Shown here: positions 6,414 to 12,125 of the stretch, piece after piece
Numbering within the stretch: the stretch's first letter is position 1
How the letters are laid out: the number at the start of each line of letters is the position of its first letter
Assembly: GCA_027064405.1 (NCBI GenBank)
Contig: JAMOPP010000084.1
Coordinates: 1-12,125, forward strand
DNA from: Desulfurellales bacterium
Lineage (GTDB): Bacteria > Campylobacterota_A > Desulfurellia > Desulfurellales > Hippeaceae
Reading direction: 5' to 3'
DNA: 12,125 bases
The notes under the pieces: generated by a model
Told to the model about the DNA's origin: nothing
The model's input: only the letters and a program-made list of their open reading frames with translations
Databases searched by the model: none
Position numbers and translations under genes: made by a program

Positions 6414-7248
6414 CCAAACTTTCTTTAAAACCCCTTGCATTGCCAAAATATTCCAGCATATTACCTTCCTCGTCATTCTTTATGAAATCTTTTACCTTAT
6501 TCAGTTCATTTATAAATTCATCAACGCTTTTTATTACCATATCTTTGTTTAATTTAAATATATCGCACCACATTTTTTCACTTGAGCTTGCAATACGCGT
6601 AAAGTCTTTGAATCCGCCTCCTATAAACTTAAAATTCTTCTCTTTTTTGGATTCAACCATACCTACAAGTGCATACGCTATAAGGTGCGGTAGATGGCTT
6701 ATATAAGCAAATGTCTCATCGTGCTTTTCAGCATCCATTTTTTCAACCTTCATACCAAGAGATTCCGCAAAATTTTCAACTTTTTTTAATGAAAAATTGT
6801 TTGTATTTTCTAATGGTGTAATAATAAAGTAAGCCCCTTTGAATAAATCTTTTCTTGATGCTTCAATGCCATATTTTTCAATTCCTGCAATTGGATGAGT
6901 TGGTATATAACATATATCCTTAGGTAAATATTCTTTAATCTGTTTTATTATCGCATTTTTTACGCTTCCAACATCTATAATGATAGTGCCCTTTTTTACT
7001 TTTGAAAATATGGTTTTTAAAATTGACGCTATGGAATCTGAAGGTGTAGCAACTATTACAAAATCGCAGATGCCTATTTCATTTAATGATGCATATCCGT
7101 CTATAATCTCGTTTTTTAATGCAAAATCCAGGCTCTTTTGGTCTTCGTCAAATCCTATTATATTTTCCGATAATTTTAATCTTTTAATCTCAAGTGCAAA
7201 GGAACCGCCTATCAAACCCAATCCAATTATCCCTACGGTGTTAAACAT
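6406..7248 (-). CDS. tyrA: Prephenate dehydrogenase
   Basis: This enzyme oxidatively decarboxylates prephenate to 4-hydroxyphenylpyruvate for tyrosine synthesis. The 280 residues start with a Rossmann motif GLGLIGGS (9-16), and Asp34 in GFDED suggests preference for NAD. The catalytic region follows with THPIAG (117-122) and SHLPH (184-188), then GGGFKDFTRIA. There is no chorismate mutase domain or ACT domain, so it is the short monofunctional form. The start shares an 8-bp overlap (ATGTTTAA) with the hisC stop, preceded by the purine-rich GGGAAG at 7260-7255 in the hisC tail. The gene aroA, often found between tyrA and cmk in similar clusters, is absent here. Confidence 0.94.
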   Translation of the reverse strand: MFNTVGIIGLGLIGGSFALEIKRLKLSENIIGFDEDQKSLDFALKNEIIDGYASLNEIGICDFVIVATPSDSIASILKTIFSKVKKGTIIIDVGSVKNAIIKQIKEYLPKDICYIPTHPIAGIEKYGIEASRKDLFKGAYFIITPLENTNNFSLKKVENFAESLGMKVEKMDAEKHDETFAYISHLPHLIAYALVGMVESKKEKNFKFIGGGFKDFTRIASSSEKMWCDIFKLNKDMVIKSVDEFINELNKVKDFIKNDEEGNMLEYFGNARGFKESLDV

Positions 7249-8332
7249 CCAAAACTTCCCTTAGCTTTTCTATAAATATCCTGTTTTCTTCCTTTGTGCC
7301 TATTGTGACTCGAAGATAATTTTTATATCCGTATCCTGTCATAGACCTGATTATAACGCCCTTTTTTAAAAGCTCATTATATACAAACTCGGCATCTTTT
7401 CCTGAATCAAACAGTATAAAATTTGCATATGTTTTTACATATTCTATGCCCATATCCTCAAACTCATTATAAAGATATGCTTTACCCTCTTCATTGTTAT
7501 CCACACTGTTTTTAATGTGCTCAACATCATCAAGAGCTGCAAGTGCCCCGTTTTGGGCTAAAATATTGACATTAAAAGGAGGTCTGACTCTATTTAAATA
7601 ATCAATAATCTTTTCATTGGCTATTCCGTATCCTATTCTTAAGCCTGCAAGACCATAAGCTTTTGAAAAGGTTCTTAAAATTATAACATTGTCTTTTTTG
7701 TATAAATCGAGTATCTCTTTATAATCTTTACTGTTTTTACAGTATTCATAATAAGCCTCATCTACTACAACCAAACAGTTCTTACCGGCTTTTTCCGTTA
7801 TAAGTTCAATTTCTTCATACTTGATTAGAGTTCCCGTGGGATTGTTCGGCGTATTTAAAAATATAATTTTTGTATTGCTGTTTATGGCATTAGTAAGTGC
7901 ATCAATATCGTATTTAAAATCCTTTAAAGGTAATTCTATCAACTTTTTATTGTAAGATTTTCCCAATATGCGATATTCTATGAAAGTTGGGTAACAATAC
8001 AGTATCTCATCATCTTTTTCGTTTGCAAAAACCTTGTAAATCAGTTCAAGAAGTTCGTCTGAACCGTTGCCGAATATTAAATTTTTGCTACTTACTCCAA
8101 GCAGTTTTGAAAGTTTTAATTTTAAATAATAAGAATCTCCATCCGGATACATATTGATATTTTCAACCGTGTTTTTTATCGCTTCGACAGCTTTTTTTGA
8201 TGCACCCAAAGGATTTTCATTCGATGCCAATTTTATTATGTCACAGTTTAGGTTTAACTCTCTTTGCAACTCTTCTATTGGTTTTCCGCCTTCATATGGT
8301 TTTAGAGTTTTTATATAATCAGCAACCTGCAT
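7241..8332 (-). CDS. hisC: Histidinol-phosphate aminotransferase (possibly also aromatic aminotransferase)
   Basis: This is a PLP-dependent class I/II aminotransferase of 363 residues. Visible motifs are SNENPLG (37-43), FGNGSDE (87-93), NTPNNPTG (160-167), DEAYYEY (191-197) and the PLP lysine Lys224 in RTFSKAYGLAGLRIGYG. Enzymes of this type make histidinol phosphate, and several also transaminate phenylpyruvate and 4-hydroxyphenylpyruvate. No other histidine gene is nearby, and it is joined to tyrA by an 8-bp overlap. A role in tyrosine and phenylalanine synthesis is therefore at least as likely from context. It is the only gene in the long minus-strand run with a clear gap before it (39 bp) and its own strong Shine-Dalgarno. 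Confidence 0.92.
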   Translation of the reverse strand: MQVADYIKTLKPYEGGKPIEELQRELNLNCDIIKLASNENPLGASKKAVEAIKNTVENINMYPDGDSYYLKLKLSKLLGVSSKNLIFGNGSDELLELIYKVFANEKDDEILYCYPTFIEYRILGKSYNKKLIELPLKDFKYDIDALTNAINSNTKIIFLNTPNNPTGTLIKYEEIELITEKAGKNCLVVVDEAYYEYCKNSKDYKEILDLYKKDNVIILRTFSKAYGLAGLRIGYGIANEKIIDYLNRVRPPFNVNILAQNGALAALDDVEHIKNSVDNNEEGKAYLYNEFEDMGIEYVKTYANFILFDSGKDAEFVYNELLKKGVIIRSMTGYGYKNYLRVTIGTKEENRIFIEKLREVLDV

Positions 8333-8334
8333 AA

Positions 8335-8343
8335 GACCTCCAA
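8335..8343 (-). promoter_or_regulatory. Strong ribosome binding site of hisC
   Basis: TTGGAGGTC (8343-8335) is an almost perfect Shine-Dalgarno with correct spacing to the ATG at 8332. It is the strongest site in the minus-strand run and marks the one junction where genes do not overlap. I found no convincing -35/-10 pair in the 39-bp gap, so this looks like independent translation inside one transcript rather than a new promoter. Confidence 0.7.
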
Positions 8344-8371
8344 GATTATTATTTATAATGTAAGCACAATT

Positions 8372-9307
8372 TTATACTGTGTTTATAATGTTTTTACCTT
8401 GATTTTTGGATTGGTACAAGGCTTTATCGACTCTTTCCAATATTGTTTCATCGGTATCATTTTCCCTCACAGCGGTAATGCCGATTGATATCGATACTTT
8501 GAATACGGAATCGCCTTTTTTAAATGTAACTGAATTTAATTTGGTTTGTATTTTTTCCGCCACAAGTTTAGCCTGTTCTAAGGTTGTTTCAGGCAGTATT
8601 ATAATAAATTCATCCCCTCCGTACCTTACACAGACATCACTCATTCTTGTCACCTGCTTAATCATTAAGGAAAAATCTTTTAAAACAGCGTCACCCGCAA
8701 GATGCCCATAGACATCATTTATATTTTTAAAATCATCCAAATCTATCATAATAATACTAAAAGGCTGTTTGTATCTTTTAAATTTATATATGACCTCTTT
8801 TAGGAAATCATACATATATCCCCTTGTGTACAAACCTGTTAAAAAATCTTTAGAAGACATAGACTTAATGTTCTCTATAGCTTTTTTTTGCCTTATTAAT
8901 ACATTTCTTGCAGCTTCAAGTTCAGATTTTAAAGATAGATTAATGTATTTTATTTTTTCAATTTCGAGCATTATGCTGTTTGGTTCTTTGCTGTGTTCAA
9001 TATTAAATGTTACATTGCTGTACTGTTCTTCTTTGCTTTCTATTGTGCTTTTAACGCTTTCAGTTACATTTCCCACATCATCTGCAATAGCAATAATTTC
9101 ATTTTTCATACTCTCAATATCTTTGTTATCAATAGCAGATTTGCCGTATAACATTTTATGTAAATCATCATTGTTTACGCCGTTTTCCAAAGCCACTTCG
9201 GCAAAAACTTTATAATAATTAAAAGGCGTAAAGGGTATATTCTCCTTGGACATCTTATAGAGGGACTCTTTTGTAATGAACCTTATTTTATCCGTATCAC
9301 TCATCAT
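8372..9307 (-). CDS. GGDEF-domain diguanylate cyclase
   Basis: The protein probably makes the second messenger cyclic di-GMP from two GTP. In 311 residues I see an N-terminal region (about 1-70) with IPFTPFNYYKVFAEVAL, a pattern found before many GGDEF domains. A probable coiled coil (about 108-150) leads into the GGDEF domain from SKDFLTGLYTRGYM. The active-site motif GGDEF is intact at 230-234, and the inhibitory I-site RMSD (221-224) sits at the canonical distance, so product inhibition is likely. There is no signal peptide or membrane segment, so it is cytoplasmic. It starts in an ATGA overlap with birA. A second ATG three bases later (9304) is also possible, with GAGG at 9316-9313 serving either. 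What it senses is unknown. Confidence 0.93.
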   Translation of the reverse strand: MMSDTDKIRFITKESLYKMSKENIPFTPFNYYKVFAEVALENGVNNDDLHKMLYGKSAIDNKDIESMKNEIIAIADDVGNVTESVKSTIESKEEQYSNVTFNIEHSKEPNSIMLEIEKIKYINLSLKSELEAARNVLIRQKKAIENIKSMSSKDFLTGLYTRGYMYDFLKEVIYKFKRYKQPFSIIMIDLDDFKNINDVYGHLAGDAVLKDFSLMIKQVTRMSDVCVRYGGDEFIIILPETTLEQAKLVAEKIQTKLNSVTFKKGDSVFKVSISIGITAVRENDTDETILERVDKALYQSKNQGKNIINTV

Positions 9308-10278
9308 AAAAACCTCAAACTATCGGAAGTGACAACTCTTTTTATACCATCCTTTGTTTCAACAAGCAAAAAACCCTTATCATCAATATCTTTTGCCAAA
9401 CCTTTTATGGATTCATTATCGCTTATTATTTCTACATTTCTTCCAAGCGTATTGTTGTATTGCTTCCAAATATCAAGTATCCTGCTTTGTTTGCCCTCTT
9501 CAATCATAGATATTAAATTCTCAAAGTAATATATCATATTTGTTAAAAGTATCGTTCTGTCTATATTTTCCCCTGTTTCTATTTTCATACTTGTAGCAGC
9601 CTGATCTATTTCTTTGGGTATGCTCTCGAGGTTTACATTTATACCAAAACCTATAACGGCTGAGCTTAAAATTCCGGATTCACTTTTTGTTTCAAGCAGA
9701 ACACCTGCAATTTTTTTATCATTTACAGTAACATCGTTAGGCCATTTTATTTTAGCGTTTTCTATGCCAAAATCACTCAAAACTTCAACAATTGCGATTG
9801 ACGCCGCAAACATAATATTGATTGCATTCATATAACTTATGTTTTCCGGCATATAAATTAAAGATACATAGAGATTGTCACCCTTTGGAGAGATCCATTT
9901 TTTTCCGCCTCTTCCCCTTCCGTTTGTCTGCTCTTCCGATATTACGATTGTCCCGTTTTGGCATCCTTTTTCAATAAGATACTTGGACTCATCCATTGTT
10001 GAAGATGTGAGTCTGTAGTATTCTATGTACCCTCCGAATGTTTTCGTATTTAGATGTCTCTTTATTTCGTAAGGTATTAGAATGTTTTTTCCCTCTTCTA
10101 CCAACCTGTAGCCCACACTTCTTTTGGATTCAATATTGTATCCAAATTTTTTTAACCCTTTGATTCTGTTCCATACTGCTATTCGGCTAATATTCAATCT
10201 TTGGCACACTACATCGCTTGTTATATATTTGCCGATATTCTCGTATAAAACATCCAATATAACATTATTGATAATCAT
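9304..10278 (-). CDS. birA: Bifunctional biotin--[acetyl-CoA-carboxylase] ligase / biotin repressor
   Basis: This protein activates biotin to biotinyl-AMP and attaches it to carboxylase carrier proteins. With its DNA-binding domain it can also repress biotin genes. The 324 residues begin with a winged helix-turn-helix (about 5-60, with ISRIAVWNRIKGLKKFGY and SVGYRL). The ligase domain follows, with GRGRGGKKW (120-128, the family GRGRxGR with Lys for the last Arg), KWPNDV (178-183) and KKIAGVLLE, then the small C-terminal domain. The N-terminal domain shows it is the repressor-type form. The start overlaps the thiC end by 14 bp with only a weak AAGG upstream, suggesting coupling to thiC. No biotin synthesis genes are in the window. 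Confidence 0.94.
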   Translation of the reverse strand: MIINNVILDVLYENIGKYITSDVVCQRLNISRIAVWNRIKGLKKFGYNIESKRSVGYRLVEEGKNILIPYEIKRHLNTKTFGGYIEYYRLTSSTMDESKYLIEKGCQNGTIVISEEQTNGRGRGGKKWISPKGDNLYVSLIYMPENISYMNAINIMFAASIAIVEVLSDFGIENAKIKWPNDVTVNDKKIAGVLLETKSESGILSSAVIGFGINVNLESIPKEIDQAATSMKIETGENIDRTILLTNMIYYFENLISMIEEGKQSRILDIWKQYNNTLGRNVEIISDNESIKGLAKDIDDKGFLLVETKDGIKRVVTSDSLRFL

Positions 10279-11554
10279 TATTTAACGCCTTGGTAAGTAA
10301 TTTTATAGCACAAAATTTACCGCACATTGTGCATACATCCTCTTCGTCCGGTAAAGATGAGCTTCTTTCTCTTGCCACATATTCCGGGTCAATAGAAAGG
10401 TTAGTCATTTCATCCCAATTTAAAGATTTCCTTGCCCTACTCATCTGCAAATCCCATTCAAACGCTCCGGGTATATTTTTGGCTATATCTGCTGCATGAG
10501 CTGCAATTCTTGTGACTATTACACCCTCTCTTACATCATCGGGATCTGGAAGTCTTACATGCTCGGCTCGAGTTACATAACATAAGAAATCCGCACCCTT
10601 GGAAGCCATTAATGCGCCACCAATAGCACTTGTTATATGGTCATATCCGGGGGCAATGTCTGTTACCACCGGACCTAAAACATAAAAAGGTGCATCATTA
10701 CACAGAGTTTTTTCAATCTCGGCGTTTGTTTCAACCTGGTTTATAGGAACATGGCCTGGTCCTTCTATCATAGATTGAACACCGGCATCAAGCGCCCTTT
10801 TGTGCAGTTCTCCAAGAAGAATTAATTCATGGATTTGAGCTCTGTCTGTGGCATCGGCAATGGCTCCAGGCCTGAATCCGTCGCCTAACGATATAGTGAC
10901 ATCGTATTTCTTCGCTATCTCAAGAACTCTGTCAAAATTTTCGAATAGAGGATTTTGTTTTTTGTTGTGTAGCATCCACACCGATAAGAATGAGCCACCC
11001 CTTGAAACTATATCTTCAACCCTACCCTGTTTAATGAGTCTTTCTAATGTTTCAAGAGTTACTCCGCAGTGCAATGTCATATAATCTATTCCGTCCTGTG
11101 CCTGCTTTTCTATTGTGTTAAAAATATCATCTTCGGTTATATAAGCAATAGAACCCTTTGATTCGGCAGCTTCAACCGCTATTTGATAAATCGGAACATT
11201 GCCTACCATAATGGATGATTTGTTCAAAATCGTTTTTCTTATATAGTCTAAATCACCACCTGTTGACAAATCCATTACGGAATCCGCTTTTGCATCTATT
11301 GCAGACTCAAGTTTTAACAGTTCGTTATCAAGTTGTGCTATATCACTCGAGGTACCTATATTTGCATTAACCTTTGTTTTTAATCCTTTTCCTATACCCC
11401 TTGCTTTAATGTTGTGATTGATATTTTTTGGTATTACAATGCTCCCTTTTACTAATCCTTTCATAATAAATTCTTCACTGCGTTGCTCTGCAGTTGCTAC
11501 CTCTTTTATCTCTTTAGTGGCAATTCCTTTCATTGCAGCTTCTATTTGAGTCAT
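10265..11554 (-). CDS. thiC: Phosphomethylpyrimidine synthase ThiC (or the paralogous hydroxybenzimidazole synthase BzaF)
   Basis: ThiC is a radical-SAM enzyme that rearranges aminoimidazole ribotide to the thiamine pyrimidine. From the ATG at 11554 it has 429 residues, the short form without the extra N-terminal region of the E. coli type. It has the family stretches NANIGTS, MDLSTGGD, SLGDGFRPG, MIEGPGHVPINQV and GPVVTDIAPGYDHI. The cluster cysteines near the end are Cys408, Cys411 and Cys415 (CTMCGKFC, CX2CX3C). Upstream in-frame ATGs are unlikely, since the one at 11602 sits in the predicted -10 box. A Shine-Dalgarno AAGGGG lies at 11569-11564. The leader is too short for a TPP riboswitch. 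BzaF, which makes the lower base of B12 from the same substrate, is so similar that sequence reading cannot exclude it. Confidence 0.9.
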   Translation of the reverse strand: MTQIEAAMKGIATKEIKEVATAEQRSEEFIMKGLVKGSIVIPKNINHNIKARGIGKGLKTKVNANIGTSSDIAQLDNELLKLESAIDAKADSVMDLSTGGDLDYIRKTILNKSSIMVGNVPIYQIAVEAAESKGSIAYITEDDIFNTIEKQAQDGIDYMTLHCGVTLETLERLIKQGRVEDIVSRGGSFLSVWMLHNKKQNPLFENFDRVLEIAKKYDVTISLGDGFRPGAIADATDRAQIHELILLGELHKRALDAGVQSMIEGPGHVPINQVETNAEIEKTLCNDAPFYVLGPVVTDIAPGYDHITSAIGGALMASKGADFLCYVTRAEHVRLPDPDDVREGVIVTRIAAHAADIAKNIPGAFEWDLQMSRARKSLNWDEMTNLSIDPEYVARERSSSLPDEEDVCTMCGKFCAIKLLTKALNNDYQ

Positions 11555-11600
11555 AGTTAAACACCCCTTGAAAATAAAATACATAATAAATAACATTAAC

Positions 11601-11629
11601 AATATACATTAACAGTTGTAAATTATCAA
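11601..11629 (-). promoter_or_regulatory. Predicted promoter of the thiC-led operon
   Basis: On the minus strand TTGATA (11629-11624), a 17-bp spacer and TATATT (11606-11601) fit a sigma70-type promoter with one mismatch in each box. Transcription would start about 40 nt before the thiC ATG. This is the only good promoter I find for the eleven-gene run. Readthrough from the tRNA gene is an alternative source of transcript. Confidence 0.6.
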
Positions 11630-11659
11630 ACAAAATTTTGTGATATTTGCTATTGTTAT

Positions 11660-11678
11660 AAAAAAAAAGAAAAGTTCT
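11660..11678 (-). terminator. Weak hairpin and T-tract after tRNA-Leu
   Basis: Just beyond the CCA end, the minus strand carries a small stem AGAA-CTT-TTCT (11678-11668) running into nine T residues (11668-11660). The stem is only 4 bp, so this is a poor intrinsic terminator at best. It is the likely 3' limit of the tRNA transcript before the thiC promoter. Confidence 0.3.
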
Positions 11679-11682
11679 AAAT

Positions 11683-11769
11683 TGGTGCCGAGGGCGGGAC
11701 TTGAACCCGCACGAGAGTTATCTCACCACCCCCTCAAGATGGCGTGTCTACCTATTCCACCACCTCGGC
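11683..11769 (-). tRNA. tRNA-Leu (anticodon GAG)
   Basis: The minus strand folds as a class II tRNA of 87 nt with the CCA end encoded (CCA at 11685-11683). The acceptor stem pairs GCCGAGG (11769-11763) with CCTCGGC (11693-11687), and the discriminator is A (11686). The anticodon stem CCATC/GGTGG encloses the loop TTGAGGG, with anticodon GAG at 11735-11733. A long variable arm with stem GAG/CTC, typical of leucine tRNAs, is followed by the T arm GCGGG-TTCAAGT-CCCGC. It reads leucine codons CUC and CUU. Confidence 0.97.
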
Positions 11770-11784
11770 ATAAAGCGTCAATTC

Positions 11785-11811
11785 AATATAATATTTTGAT
11801 TTTCTTGTCAA
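11785..11811 (-). promoter_or_regulatory. Predicted promoter of tRNA-Leu
   Basis: On the minus strand TTGACA (11811-11806) is followed after 15 bp by TATATT (11790-11785), ending 15 bp before the mature tRNA 5' end. The spacer is shorter than ideal, but the -35 box is perfect and the position fits a stable-RNA promoter. Confidence 0.5.
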
Positions 11812-11869
11812 GTATTTTGGCAAAAAATATAATGATAATCTTCTATCTGTAACAGAATAAATAAAAAGT

Positions 11870-11898
11870 TTGACATTTTTTTAAAATATATATATAGT
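11870..11898 (+). promoter_or_regulatory. Predicted promoter of the receiver-like gene
   Basis: TTGACA (11870-11875), a 17-bp spacer and TATAGT (11893-11898) form a strong sigma70-type promoter about 30 bp before the ATG at 11928. The ribosome site is modest: purine-rich AAAGAAAGAGAG just upstream. It diverges from the tRNA promoter about 60 bp away. Confidence 0.65.
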
Positions 11899-11927
11899 CG
11901 AGGGTAGCAAAAAGAAAGAGAGATTTT

Positions 11928-12125
11928 ATGAAAGATAAAGTTTTATTGATATTAGAAGAAGCTTTGCTTATTGATATTTTAAAAACTATTTTCGGTCAAA
12001 TAGGGTATGAAATTGATGTTATAGATTCCCCGAGGGAAGCTGTAGATAAAATAGTTAAAGAGCATTATGAAATTATTGTTATAGGAAGAAATAAAGGTAC
12101 TGTAGTTAAAAATAAACTTGCCGAT
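11928..12125 (+). CDS. Receiver-like (CheY-fold) protein with degenerate phosphorylation site, N-terminal part
   Basis: Sixty-six codons are visible and the frame stays open at the window edge. The pattern MKDKVLLILEEALLIDILKTIF, then GYEIDVIDSPREAVDKI, then YEIIVIGRNKG follows the first strands and helices of a response-regulator receiver domain. The usual acidic pair after strand 1 is Glu10-Glu11, and the phosphate-accepting aspartate at the end of strand 3 appears to be Gly53. It is probably a pseudo-receiver that works without phosphorylation or through interaction. An output domain could follow beyond the edge. The fold assignment is by pattern only, and another small alpha/beta protein cannot be excluded. 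Confidence 0.6.
   Translation, partial: MKDKVLLILEEALLIDILKTIFGQIGYEIDVIDSPREAVDKIVKEHYEIIVIGRNKGTVVKNKLAD

Noticed and set aside
6406..6476. Longer cmk starting at the ATG at 6476
   Set aside because: It would overlap tyrA by 71 bp and add 21 residues ahead of a P-loop fold that normally starts near the N-terminus. The ATG at 6413 fits the junction pattern of the operon.
8333..8371. Possible separate promoter for hisC in the 39-bp gap
   Set aside because: A TATAAA-like -10 exists, but no -35 box lies at a suitable distance on the minus strand.
11555..11602. Longer thiC starting at the ATG at 11602
   Set aside because: That start would lie within the predicted -10 box and far upstream of the Shine-Dalgarno at 11569-11564. 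The added residues are hydrophobic and not part of ThiC.
11640..11852. Plus-strand open frame crossing the tRNA gene
   Set aside because: It is the reverse complement of tRNA-Leu and its flanks. The frame reads VPRAGLEPARELSHH, a typical false protein from tRNA genes.

Overview
The window is AT-rich (roughly one third G+C by eye) and reads as an ordinary bacterial chromosome. The metal-binding protein has a Sec signal peptide and should act in a periplasm, which suggests a diderm anaerobe or facultative anaerobe. Gene content and composition would fit Deferribacterota or a similar AT-rich lineage. That placement is an impression from protein style, not a demonstrated assignment.

Left end (1-1757): the start of a TetR-family repressor gene runs off the left edge on the minus strand. 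Its promoter contains a palindromic operator. Diverging from it is a thioredoxin system, trxA then trxB, read from a clear sigma70-type promoter.

Middle (1747-11554): eleven minus-strand genes lie almost without gaps, in transcription order thiC, birA, a GGDEF diguanylate cyclase, hisC, tyrA, cmk, ispH, an inositol-monophosphatase-family gene, then a metal ABC transporter (binding protein, ATPase, permease). All junctions overlap (4, 8, 14 or 20 bp) except the 39-bp gap before hisC, so this is probably one long, translationally coupled operon. It mixes thiamine (or benzimidazole) precursor synthesis, biotin attachment, c-di-GMP signalling, aromatic amino acid synthesis, pyrimidine nucleotide and isoprenoid synthesis, and metal uptake. 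The last permease converges on trxB, and the two coding ends overlap by 11 bp.

Right end (11555-12125): a tRNA-Leu(GAG) gene lies upstream of thiC on the minus strand with its own promoter. Diverging from it, a gene for a receiver-like protein without the usual phosphorylation residues begins and runs off the right edge.

I see no mobile element, CRISPR array, phage gene or obvious new system. The best second-look items are the binding protein with substituted metal ligands and extra cysteines, the Cys/His tail of its ATPase, the degenerate receiver, the three near-identical 8-bp gene junctions, and the cyclase embedded in a biosynthetic operon.
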